A stretch of 50,757 bases of DNA. Origin: [Limnothrix rosea] IAM M-220 (GTDB lineage Bacteria; Cyanobacteriota; Cyanobacteriia; Cyanobacteriales; MRBY01). Where the stretch lies: contig NZ_MRBY01000001.1 of assembly GCF_001904615.1 (NCBI RefSeq), positions 133,380 through 184,136 of the forward strand, written 5' to 3'. Of the stretch, positions 8,031 to 16,550 are shown piece after piece. Both the position numbers and the translations under genes were made by a program. Positions within the stretch are counted from its first letter, which is position 1. Every line of letters starts with the position of its first letter. Below the pieces are notes generated by a model, which was given only the letters and a program-made list of their open reading frames with translations, was not told the DNA's origin and did no database searches.

Positions 8031-10775
8031 ATGATGACAATGACACAGGTTTGGGGTTGTTTGATTGTTTTAGTCGCAGCTCCTTTTTTGGGTGCTTTCA
8101 TTGTCTTGCCGCAACAGGTTGGCGATCGCCGACTTTCTCGTGCGGATACAGGCTTAAAATTCGCCCTCGAACTTGTCCTTGGCGCAGGCATTGTTTTGTT
8201 AACGCGTCAATTTTTTCCCAGTACTTCACCGTGGGAACTTTTAGGATTACTCGCGCTTGTGATGGGACGCTATTGGCGAAAACAGGAAGCGGCCATGATT
8301 GCAGTGTTGGGGGGACTCCTCCTCCATGATTGGCAAATTACTTTATTGGTGGGCTTTATCGGCTTTGTGGGTCTCACGATGTTCCGGCAAATTCGCTGGG
8401 GGGTGTGGGAAATTTTGACCCTGATCACCTTGGCGTTGGTAATCCGTTACGGAAATCAGTCGGGATATATCGTGGCGGCGATCGCCCTGAGTGGCACATT
8501 AGCTTGGATTAGCAGCAAAGCGCCGGACAACCGTGATGTGTGGAGGTTATTTAAACCAGAGGCCAAATTTTCGAGCCTTGATCAACCTCTAAATCCACGA
8601 CAGGCAGGCCAAGGGGCAGCAAAGCTGAGTCACCTTAAACAACAGGGTTTTCCTGTATTGTCCGGTTGGCTTTTGGGAGCTGGCGATGATTTACTCGCGC
8701 TACTGCAATTTCTACAACCCGATGGCGATCGCCCGTTTATGGTGCGGCTGTCGAGCGAAAAACCCAGCAAACGTTTTCAAATTCCCATTGAACAATTAGC
8801 CGATTCCCAAGCTTTAGAGTCAGCAATTTTAAACACTTTTTCCCGGGAAGATTTAGGCCAGCAAAGTATTCTCATTCAAGCTCAACCCCAAGCTGTGTGG
8901 TCGGGGATCACCTATAGTCGTGCGCCCCTCGGCTATCAAGATACCCAAGCACCGCTGACGGAAGTGTTGCCCGATCTTATTACGCCGCTCATTGTCGGCG
9001 ATCGCACCCCCCAGCAATATTTTGGTTTAGAAAAACCCAAGTTACAGGGAAAAGTATTACCGGAGCGTATTCCGCCCATTGCCATCATTCGGGAAGCGGC
9101 TCAACTGAGTCGTCGTCTAGAAATAGAATTTGGCACACCCCAGTCGATGGAGTGGTGTTTTGACGGGAAAAAACTGTGGATTTTGTGGGTACGTTCGATT
9201 GATTGTTTTGGGCAAGTGTGGACGCGGGAATATTTGCAAACTCTGATGCCTCTGCCGCTCCAGCCCTTAAGCGCTTCTCTCTTTAAACAAACTGGCGAAC
9301 AGGCGATCGCCAATATTATGAATGTTTTTACGCCGCAACCCAAGCCAGAGCCAACGCAACTGAGCCTGTCCGCTTCACCACCGGAATTTATTACCCACTA
9401 TCGCGGCTATAGCTACTGCAGCCATACCCGAAGCAACCATTTTCTTGAGACCATTGACCTGAGCTGGGCTGCCTTACCCCAAATTACCAAGGCGCGCTTT
9501 CGTAGTATTTTGACCCGTCCGGCACTGTTTTTTCGTTATCTGCGATGGGATATGGGCTGGCAAAAAGAACTCACCCAAGACATTCAGCGGCAAATAACAC
9601 CAATCCTCAAAACGATTACATTGACCAATGACATTAAAGAGCAGCCTTTAACTCTGGCTGAACTAGGGCAAAATGTCGAGCAACTGCACCGATTACTGGG
9701 TAATGTATTAACCCATTATCTCAAGGGACAAATTATTCTCCGGACAAGGCGATCGCTGCTCAAAGTTAACGTCGCGACGCGGGAAATATCTCAAGAGTTA
9801 CAGGCATTAATGCGGATTGCGCGGGATATCCAAAATTTACTGCCCACAGAAGGGATCGCAACCCGAGCAGAACTTTTTGCCACCCTCGCCGATCAGCCCG
9901 ATGGCGAAAATATTTTTCAACAAATTGACCGGTGGCTGGCAGATTACGGTCATCAGGGAAATTATCCATGGGAACTGGCTCAAAAACGCTGGTGGGAAGA
10001 TCCGGGCACAATTCGTCAGTGGATAACGGAGCTGCTCTATGGCAAGGAGCGATTGTCCCAGGACACAACTGGGGCACATGAAAGTGGCTGGCGACAGGGC
10101 TATTTGCTGCGGACAGAACAACGTTTAGGGACTGTGCAGGATTTAATGTGGACTTGTTTAGCTCAGTTGCGGTGGTCATTGCTGGCGATCGCCGACCATT
10201 GGGTTCAAGTTGGCAAATTAGACTGTGCAACGGATATTTTCTGGTTACGCCTCGCCGAAGTGGAAGAACTAAATATTGCAACCGACCCACAAAAATTGTC
10301 TTTACTCATCCAACACCGCCGCGCTGTCTTTAATGCTGAGCGTCAAGACACTGCGCCGCCTCCCCTAAAAATTTATGGGCAACCTCAAATCCGTGAGGCG
10401 ATCGCCGATCGCTGTCTAGATACAAAAGATCCATTGCAAGGACAGGTTGCTAGTGCGGCCGCCGTTGTTGCCCAGGCGAAATGTTGTCGATATTTACAGC
10501 ATCCCCCCTCCATTGGCAAAAATGATATTTTGATTGTGCCCTACCTCCATGAAACCCTCTTTCCTTTCCTACCCCAACTGAAAGGCGTGATCACCACCCA
10601 AGGGGGACTTTTTTCCCAGGGGGCGAGATTGGCGAGGGAGTTACGACTACCCATGATTATTAATGTGCCCAATGCCCTAGCGGTGATTCAGACGGGACAG
10701 TGGCTGCGCTTAAATAGTCGTACGGGTCAGGTGGAACTTTTACCCGATGATTGTCTCTTTATCAATAACGGCTAG
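8031..10775 (+). CDS. Membrane-anchored PEP synthase/PPDK-like protein lacking the phosphohistidine
   Basis: The 914-residue protein starts with about 150 residues of hydrophobic segments (roughly four to five helices). An ATP-grasp-like PPDK N-terminal domain follows (about 190-390: LKQQGFPVLSGW, FMVRLSS, SMEWCFDGKKLWIL). The central region is helical. The C-terminus (about 845-905) is a swivelling 'PEP-utilisers mobile' domain. In active PEP synthase or PPDK this domain carries a catalytic His in a GG-x-x-(S/C)-H-(A/G) motif; here it reads GGLFSQGARLARE, with Gln at 863. The usual Q-x-RP ending of the ATP-grasp motif is also altered (WILWVRSI). A regulatory, binding or different transfer role is therefore likelier than PEP synthesis. 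Three nearby ATGs (8031, 8034, 8040) are possible starts. Confidence 0.75.
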   Translation: MMTMTQVWGCLIVLVAAPFLGAFIVLPQQVGDRRLSRADTGLKFALELVLGAGIVLLTRQFFPSTSPWELLGLLALVMGRYWRKQEAAMIAVLGGLLLHDWQITLLVGFIGFVGLTMFRQIRWGVWEILTLITLALVIRYGNQSGYIVAAIALSGTLAWISSKAPDNRDVWRLFKPEAKFSSLDQPLNPRQAGQGAAKLSHLKQQGFPVLSGWLLGAGDDLLALLQFLQPDGDRPFMVRLSSEKPSKRFQIPIEQLADSQALESAILNTFSREDLGQQSILIQAQPQAVWSGITYSRAPLGYQDTQAPLTEVLPDLITPLIVGDRTPQQYFGLEKPKLQGKVLPERIPPIAIIREAAQLSRRLEIEFGTPQSMEWCFDGKKLWILWVRSIDCFGQVWTREYLQTLMPLPLQPLSASLFKQTGEQAIANIMNVFTPQPKPEPTQLSLSASPPEFITHYRGYSYCSHTRSNHFLETIDLSWAALPQITKARFRSILTRPALFFRYLRWDMGWQKELTQDIQRQITPILKTITLTNDIKEQPLTLAELGQNVEQLHRLLGNVLTHYLKGQIILRTRRSLLKVNVATREISQELQALMRIARDIQNLLPTEGIATRAELFATLADQPDGENIFQQIDRWLADYGHQGNYPWELAQKRWWEDPGTIRQWITELLYGKERLSQDTTGAHESGWRQGYLLRTEQRLGTVQDLMWTCLAQLRWSLLAIADHWVQVGKLDCATDIFWLRLAEVEELNIATDPQKLSLLIQHRRAVFNAERQDTAPPPLKIYGQPQIREAIADRCLDTKDPLQGQVASAAAVVAQAKCCRYLQHPPSIGKNDILIVPYLHETLFPFLPQLKGVITTQGGLFSQGARLARELRLPMIINVPNALAVIQTGQWLRLNSRTGQVELLPDDCLFINNG

Positions 10776-10786
10776 CTTCCGCTAGC
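10771..10786. other. Hairpin GCTAGC-TTCC-GCTAGC over the stop codon
   Basis: The perfect 6-bp stem spans the TAG stop of the upstream gene. No T-run follows; instead TACAAT at 10791-10796 could serve as a -10 box for the glycosyltransferase gene. It may be an attenuator, mRNA 3'-end structure or operator. The function is unknown. Confidence 0.3.
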
Positions 10787-10821
10787 GGGGTACAATCTCA
10801 TCAACTTTTGTTTTTTCCTCT

Positions 10822-12612
10822 ATGCAACGATCCCAGATCTTCCAGCGTTGGTTTCACACCTACGAAAAATCTCCCCTGACGATTCATATTTTGACGGCGA
10901 TCGCCCTGAGCTTCTTGGGTGGCCTTGCTTTCCTATGGCGGTTGGGGAGTGTCGGTTTGGTCGATGAAACCGAGCCAATGTTTGCAGAGGCAGCGCGGCA
11001 AATGTTAGTTACGGGAGATTGGATTACACCCTATTACAACGATGTCACCCGCTTTGATAAACCGCCTTTGGTTTACTGGCTAATGGCGATCGCCTATAAA
11101 GTTGTCGGGACAAATGCCTGGGGCGCAAGATTACCCTCTGCCCTCGCGGCGATCGCCCTGATGGTGATGATCTTTATGGTGTTGCGTACATATGGCTTTT
11201 CCACAGCCGCCGCCACAGAACAACCAGACCAGCCAAAAACCCAACAAAAATTATGGTTAGCCGCCCTACTCGGTAGCGCCTTAATTGCCCTCAACCTCCA
11301 AACCATTGTCTGGGCAAGAACAGGTGTTTCGGATATGCTCCTAAACGCTTGTATTGGTAGCAGTTTAGTCTGTTTTTTTTGGGGCTACGGGAGCGGTGGT
11401 CGTCCTTTAAACCGTTGGCTCCCAAATCCTTGGTACCTTGCCGCTTACGCCTCCCTCGGTTTGGCGGTGCTTGCCAAGGGGCCTGTGGGATTGGTTTTGC
11501 CCGGGCTAACGATTATGGTTTTTTTGATTTATCTTGGTCGTTTTTGGTCAGTCTTTCTAGAGGCAAAACCCTGGATTGGGGCGCTGGTTTTCGCCGGGAT
11601 CACTTTACCTTGGTATGTCCTAGTGATCCTCCGCAACGGTCAAGCTTATCTCGATACATTTTTTGGCTATCACAACTACGAAAGATTTACCGGGGTGGTT
11701 AATGGCCATGCTGCGCCCGTTTATTTTTATATACCCGTTGTTTTGATCGGCTTTATTCCCTGGTCTCTGTACCTACCTGCGGCGATCGCCCGTTTGAAGC
11801 TCCACAAAATAAGCGAATGGCGAGATCAGCCCCGCTCTGCGCATCTCGGAATTTTTGCCACCGCGTGGTTTGCCACAGTTTTCGGCTTTTTTACCATTGC
11901 CGTTACCAAACTACCGAGCTACACCATTCCACTTTTACCCGCTGGTTCAATTTTAGTGGCCTTACTCTGGAGCCAAATGATTCTAGAACCGCAACAAAAA
12001 AGCCATTTTTTCTGGTGGAGCGGCGCTGTTAACGTCGCATTCCTTGGATTTCTTGCTGGTTTTTTAATCTATAGTCCCCAAGTCATTGGTTTCGATCCCG
12101 CCGCACCAAACCTTGACAGTAGCTTCAGAAACTCAGTATTGCCGATCCTCGGAGCAAGCATTTGGGCGATCGCCATGCTGACGGCAGGCATTAGCTTATT
12201 TCGATCCCGCCTCGGACTTTTACTGAGCAACATTTGTGCCATGGTGCTATTTGTAGCACTAGTGCTGTTACCCATGGGTACACTCCTCGACCAAAACCGC
12301 CAGATCGGTCTCCGGGCGATCGCCGCAACCATTACTGAAATGAGGCATTCAGACGAAAAAGTCGTTATGATTGGGTTTGAAAAACCGAGTTTAGTATTCT
12401 ACGCAGGAGTCCACGTCGATTTCTTTGAAGAAACAGAAGAGGCCATCACTTTTATTGACAATAATTATCCCCAAGACCAAGAAACAAAAATATTCCTTAT
12501 TGCCCGCGATAAATACCTCAAAAAATTACCCTTTGACCTACAAAATAACGACATAATCCAAGAAAATATCCCCTACAAACTCCTATACCTCAGCTACGAT
12601 AAATTCCAGTAG
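10822..12612 (+). CDS. ArnT/PMT-like glycosyltransferase (GT39/GT83 clan), integral membrane
   Basis: The 596-residue polytopic protein has about ten to twelve hydrophobic helices. The first periplasmic loop carries VDETEPMFAEAARQML with D48 and E49, the acidic pair typical of the ArnT/PMT family. FDKPPLVYW follows, also a family signature. These enzymes move a sugar from a polyprenyl-phosphate carrier to lipid or protein on the outer face of the membrane; the acceptor is unknown. A soluble C-terminal tail (about 505-596) follows the last helix. It lies 150 bp upstream of kaiA, but no functional link is evident. Confidence 0.87.
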   Translation: MQRSQIFQRWFHTYEKSPLTIHILTAIALSFLGGLAFLWRLGSVGLVDETEPMFAEAARQMLVTGDWITPYYNDVTRFDKPPLVYWLMAIAYKVVGTNAWGARLPSALAAIALMVMIFMVLRTYGFSTAAATEQPDQPKTQQKLWLAALLGSALIALNLQTIVWARTGVSDMLLNACIGSSLVCFFWGYGSGGRPLNRWLPNPWYLAAYASLGLAVLAKGPVGLVLPGLTIMVFLIYLGRFWSVFLEAKPWIGALVFAGITLPWYVLVILRNGQAYLDTFFGYHNYERFTGVVNGHAAPVYFYIPVVLIGFIPWSLYLPAAIARLKLHKISEWRDQPRSAHLGIFATAWFATVFGFFTIAVTKLPSYTIPLLPAGSILVALLWSQMILEPQQKSHFFWWSGAVNVAFLGFLAGFLIYSPQVIGFDPAAPNLDSSFRNSVLPILGASIWAIAMLTAGISLFRSRLGLLLSNICAMVLFVALVLLPMGTLLDQNRQIGLRAIAATITEMRHSDEKVVMIGFEKPSLVFYAGVHVDFFEETEEAITFIDNNYPQDQETKIFLIARDKYLKKLPFDLQNNDIIQENIPYKLLYLSYDKFQ

Positions 12613-12763
12613 TACAGTCCCTAAATGACCACTCCCATTAGGAAATCAAGCACAGCAAAAATAAGTGACCACGAAAATTAACATTATTTTTATAATGGTG
12701 GTAATCTTCCCCCTTTAAAATAAAAACTTCATTACTATTGCCGACCTTTACTCCTGTACACTT

Positions 12764-13660
12764 TTGTCTAAACTTCTCCTCTTTACCCTTGGCTTAAATA
12801 GTAGCTTGAAGAAAAGGCTTGCTTCACTATTAGAAGCAGATCGCTATAGTATGCAACATTTTCAATGCAATCAAGAATCCTACAAAATTTTGGCAGAAAA
12901 AAAAGAAAATATTGACTGTCTAATTACCATGTATACCGCTGAAATAGGCGAGTATTTTCAACCCCTATCTGAAGCAGGCATTGTTTTACCAAATGTTATT
13001 TTAATCCCAGAAAAAAACAACAAAGAAACTGAAGCTCGCGTCAAAACATTCTCCTACCATTCTGCGGAAAAAGAGCTTGAAATCGAAAAGATTGATACTC
13101 TTGGTTTGGTTATTGATCAGGCAATTACCCAATTTTTATATCTAGCACCAAGCTGCACACTGATTGAGAAACAAGAAATTTCCAAGAAAGTAGATGGCCT
13201 CGATGAACGCCAAGCTTTTTTACTATTACAGCAGCGCCGCCTCGCCGATAAACTAAAGGAAAGACTTGGGTATTTAGGTGTCTATTACAAACGTAATCCC
13301 CAATATTTTTACCGGAATCTTTCCCCTGAAGACAAACATGAATTCAGGCAACAGTTTAGAGCCGATTATCGGGAAATTGTCCTTGATTATTTTAATGGTA
13401 ATCCACCGACTAATCAGGCTATTGACCAATTCGTTAATCAAGCTTTCTTTGCAGATGTTTCGGTGTCATACATTCTCGAAACCCATATGTCTCTCATGGA
13501 CGAATTTGCCCAACAGTTGAAATTAGAAGGACGCAGTGAAGACATACTTTTAGATTATCGTCTAACCTTAATTGATATTGTGGCGCATCTGTGTGAAATG
13601 TACCGCCGCTCAATCCCAAAGGAGGATTTACCTTTTGAACTCCTATTCAGGATGGATTAG
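12764..13660 (+). CDS. kaiA: Circadian clock protein KaiA
   Basis: KaiA stimulates KaiC autophosphorylation by binding its C-terminal A-loop tail. The 298-residue protein has the N-terminal pseudo-receiver domain (about 1-135) and the C-terminal four-helix dimer domain (about 165-298). The latter has near-invariant stretches LGYLGVYYKR, LMDEFAQQL, GRSEDILLDYRLTL and HLCEMYRRSIP. The reading frame opens at 12719 after a TAA and offers no ATG or GTG before the pseudo-receiver domain, so the start is TTG at 12764, without a visible Shine-Dalgarno sequence. Full length matches S. elongatus KaiA. kaiB follows after 64 bp. Confidence 0.96.
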   Translation: MSKLLLFTLGLNSSLKKRLASLLEADRYSMQHFQCNQESYKILAEKKENIDCLITMYTAEIGEYFQPLSEAGIVLPNVILIPEKNNKETEARVKTFSYHSAEKELEIEKIDTLGLVIDQAITQFLYLAPSCTLIEKQEISKKVDGLDERQAFLLLQQRRLADKLKERLGYLGVYYKRNPQYFYRNLSPEDKHEFRQQFRADYREIVLDYFNGNPPTNQAIDQFVNQAFFADVSVSYILETHMSLMDEFAQQLKLEGRSEDILLDYRLTLIDIVAHLCEMYRRSIPKEDLPFELLFRMD

Positions 13661-13724
13661 GATAAATGATGGGCTTATTTAAATTCACTCCACTTTCCCT
13701 TACCTATTCTCCGCATGCTTCCCT

Positions 13725-14039
13725 ATGAATCCCCTTAAAAAAACTTATGTTTTAAAGCTATACGTGGCTGGTAACACTCCGAATTCAGTCCGTGCTCTCA
13801 AAACGCTCAAAAATATTTTGGAAATAGATTTTAAAGGTGTGTACGCATTAAAAGTAATTGATGTCTTACAAAATCCTCAATTGGCAGAGGAAGACAAAAT
13901 ACTTGCTACGCCGACCCTCTCGAAAGTCTTGCCACCGCCTGTCCGAAAAATCATTGGTGATCTATCGGATCGTGAAAAAGTTCTTATTGGTTTAGACCTT
14001 TTATATGAGGAGTTTTTGGAGCGTGAAAATGATTTATGA
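13725..14039 (+). CDS. kaiB: Circadian clock protein KaiB
   Basis: KaiB is the fold-switching thioredoxin-like protein that binds KaiC's CI ring, captures KaiA and resets the cycle. The 104-residue protein matches the family closely: [14 protein letters not shown], the [10 protein letters not shown] segment, and [22 protein letters not shown], which contains the prolines linked to fold switching. The C-terminal tail is acidic. There is no clear ribosome-binding site before ATG at 13725. A 183-bp gap with a HIP1 site at 14048-14055 separates it from kaiC. Confidence 0.97.
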   Translation: MNPLKKTYVLKLYVAGNTPNSVRALKTLKNILEIDFKGVYALKVIDVLQNPQLAEEDKILATPTLSKVLPPPVRKIIGDLSDREKVLIGLDLLYEEFLERENDL

Positions 14040-14222
14040 CGGTTTCGGCGATCGCCTATCAAAACATTTGACATGTCGAAGTCTTTCAAGAGATGACGGC
14101 TTAGCGAGATAAATGTTTTAAATTTAATCACTTCAAGCAAAAAATCAACTTTTTTAAAATTCTTTTTTCTCTTTTTAAACTCCCTTTAGATTTCATCTTT
14201 TACAACACCCAGACGTTAAGCA

Positions 14223-15773
14223 ATGAATCAGCCAATCTCTGCTAATAATGGAGCCATTAAAGGCGTACAAAAAATTCGTACCCTCATTGAGGGTCTTGAT
14301 GAGATTAGTCATGGCGGTTTGCCTTCTGGGAGAACAACCCTAGTTAGCGGCACCTCCGGTACCGGAAAAACCCTCCTCGCCATCCAGTTTCTCTATCACG
14401 GCATCAAGCACTTCGATTATCCGGGTCTATTTGTCACCTTTGAAGAATCTCCTCGCGACATTATTCAAAATGCCCACAGTTTCGGGTGGGATCTCCAGAG
14501 CCTCGTGGACGAAGGAAAGTTATTTATCCTTGATGCTTCTCCTGACCCTGATGGTCAAGAAGTCGTTGGTAACTTTGACCTGTCAGCATTAATTGAACGG
14601 ATTCAATATGCGATTCGCAAATATGACGCTAAGCTCGTCTCCATCGACTCGGTGACGGCAGTATTTCAACAATATGATGCGGCTCCGGTCGTGCGGCGGG
14701 AAATTTTTCGGTTAGTGGCGCGCCTGAAATATTTATCGGTAACTTCGATTATGACGACGGAGAGGCTCGATGAATATGGTCCTGTGGCGCGTTTTGGCGT
14801 TGAAGAATTTGTTTCAGATAATGTCATCATTTTACGGAATGTTTTAGAGGGTGAACGGCGGCGGCGAACGATTGAAATTTTGAAGCTCCGGGGTACAACC
14901 CATATGAAAGGAGAGTATCCTTTTACCATCACCAACGATGGGATCAACATCTTCCCCCTCGGCGCAATGCGTTTAACCCAGCGTTCTTCTAATGCGCGTA
15001 TTTCCTCTGGTGTTGAAACCTTGGATCAAATGTGTGGTGGTGGCTTCTTTAAGGATTCGATTATTCTTGCCACTGGTGCGACGGGTACTGGTAAAACTTT
15101 GCTCGTGAGTAAGTTCCTTGAAGAGGGTTGTCGTAAAGGGGAAAGAGCTATTCTTTTTGCCTATGAGGAATCGCGCGCACAGCTTTCTCGAAATGCTTCG
15201 TCGTGGGGCATTGATTTTGAGGAAATGGAGCAGAAAGGTCTATTGAAATTGCTCTGTTCTTATCCGGAGTCGGCGGGCTTAGAGGATCATTTGCAGATGA
15301 TCAAATCGGAAATCTCGGAGTTTAAGCCTTCTCGGATTGCGATCGATTCGCTTTCTGCTTTGGCGAGGGGTGTAACTAATAATGCTTTCCGCCAGTTTGT
15401 GATTGGGGTAACGGGTTATGCTAAGCAGGAGGAAATTACCGGTTTCTTTACGAATACGACGGATCAGTTTATGGGGGCTCACTCGATTACGGAGTCTCAT
15501 ATTTCGACGATTACGGACACGATTTTGATGCTGCAATATGTGGAGATTCGGGGTGAGATGTCCCGGGCGCTTAATGTTTTTAAGATGCGTGGTTCTTGGC
15601 ACGATAAGGGTATTCGTGAATATTCGATTAGTGAGGGTGGTGCGCTAATTAAGGATTCTTTCCGGAATTATGAGCGGATTATTAGTGGTTCTCCCACTAG
15701 GATTTCTGTGGATGAAAAGAGTGAGCTGACTCGTATTATGCGTGGTGTTCAGGATAAAGCGATGGATGACTAA
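14223..15773 (+). CDS. kaiC: Circadian clock ATPase/autokinase KaiC
   Basis: KaiC is the double-RecA hexameric core of the clock. The 516-residue protein has CI (about 1-245) with Walker A GTSGTGKT (K49) and catalytic E74/E75, and CII with Walker A GATGTGKT (K291) and E315/E316. The phosphorylation pair in the TESHISTITDT segment corresponds to S428 and T429, by alignment with S431/T432 of S. elongatus (offset -3 from a shorter N-terminus). The C-terminal A-loop and KaiA-binding tail are present. All key residues are intact. The 183-bp leader contains a TTGACA hexamer at 14068-14073 but no good -10 box, so an internal promoter is unproven. A strong terminator follows. Confidence 0.98.
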   Translation: MNQPISANNGAIKGVQKIRTLIEGLDEISHGGLPSGRTTLVSGTSGTGKTLLAIQFLYHGIKHFDYPGLFVTFEESPRDIIQNAHSFGWDLQSLVDEGKLFILDASPDPDGQEVVGNFDLSALIERIQYAIRKYDAKLVSIDSVTAVFQQYDAAPVVRREIFRLVARLKYLSVTSIMTTERLDEYGPVARFGVEEFVSDNVIILRNVLEGERRRRTIEILKLRGTTHMKGEYPFTITNDGINIFPLGAMRLTQRSSNARISSGVETLDQMCGGGFFKDSIILATGATGTGKTLLVSKFLEEGCRKGERAILFAYEESRAQLSRNASSWGIDFEEMEQKGLLKLLCSYPESAGLEDHLQMIKSEISEFKPSRIAIDSLSALARGVTNNAFRQFVIGVTGYAKQEEITGFFTNTTDQFMGAHSITESHISTITDTILMLQYVEIRGEMSRALNVFKMRGSWHDKGIREYSISEGGALIKDSFRNYERIISGSPTRISVDEKSELTRIMRGVQDKAMDD

Positions 15774-15805
15774 TGTAGAGCGTCCACGAGTTTGAACGTT
15801 TTGAG

Positions 15806-15830
15806 AAAGAGGGCGATCGCCTTCTTTTTT
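15806..15830 (+). terminator. Intrinsic terminator of the kai operon, built on a HIP1 palindrome
   Basis: The stem AAAGAGGGC (15806-15814) pairs with GCCTTCTTT (15819-15827) around the loop GATC. It is 9 bp with one G-T wobble and runs into a T-run ending at 15830. The upper stem and loop are the HIP1 sequence GGCGATCGCC itself. Located 33 bp after the kaiC stop. Confidence 0.88.
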
Positions 15831-16081
15831 ATTGTTAGTTTTATTGTCAGTGGCTTCTTTTGTCGGTTTAACTGAAGTCATGAAAGGATTGAAGCCATGG
15901 CTAGTTTTAACTATCGCTAAAGCGGCGATCGCCACCCTAAAGTTTGCCCTAGGAATCTCATCCAAACAAGTCCAAATTTTTAGTCGCCAAAATATAGAAA
16001 TACCGCACTATATTTCGGTGTTCACCATCGAGAATGATGAAATTAGATAAATTAAGACCACAGACAAGTATGGAAAGCCCG

Positions 16082-16291
16082 TTAAATCACTTCAATCTCT
16101 TCTTCTTTTAAATGTGCTATGTATTTTTTCTCAAATCGCACTTTTATAGGCAAAGTTGCGGTGATAGGGCGACCGATGATCCCTTCGATTTCCCCTTCTA
16201 GACCTTTTAGATCAAAAGCCTGTTTGCGATGCTGGGGATAGTTGTAAACAATGACCGATGTCGTGACACGGATGCGATCGCCAACGTTCAT
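16082..16291 (-). CDS. ftrV: Ferredoxin-thioredoxin reductase, variable (alpha) chain
   Basis: The 69-residue SH3-like protein begins MNVGDRIRVTTSVIVYNYP and contains QAFDLKGLEGEIEGI and the HLKEEEIEV tail, all typical of the FTR variable subunit. It stabilises the catalytic Fe-S subunit that passes electrons from photosystem I-reduced ferredoxin to thioredoxin. The catalytic chain (ftrC) is not in this window. It stands alone, convergent to kaiC and divergent from the flotillin gene. Confidence 0.92.
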   Translation of the reverse strand: MNVGDRIRVTTSVIVYNYPQHRKQAFDLKGLEGEIEGIIGRPITATLPIKVRFEKKYIAHLKEEEIEVI

Positions 16292-16550
16292 AAAACTGAC
16301 TTGTCCTCTCTCGAAATTCTAGAAAATTTAGACGCTTTTATATCCAGCGAATAACCAGACCATTGTACATAGCTGTGGGGACTCTCGTGTAACCATCCAC
16401 TGATTTCTCATTTTGCTCGCTCTATCTGGGCGATCGCCGCTCTCTTTTGTAAAGAATATGAGACGTAAATAAAGATTGTTTAGAGGTTGAATAGCCTGAG
16501 GGTAGATGAATGCAAAATAAGACTATGACCGCATACCAAGGATATTTAGC

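Noticed and set aside
12764-15830. Clock operon as a novel system
   Set aside because: All three Kai proteins are canonical in length and key residues; only the start codon, HIP1 placement and terminator are notable.
15832-16050. 72-codon plus-strand frame after kaiC
   Set aside because: It starts with TTG inside the T-run of the kaiC terminator, has no ribosome-binding site, and its Ala/Ile content comes partly from a HIP1 site. A small membrane protein remains possible but unsupported.
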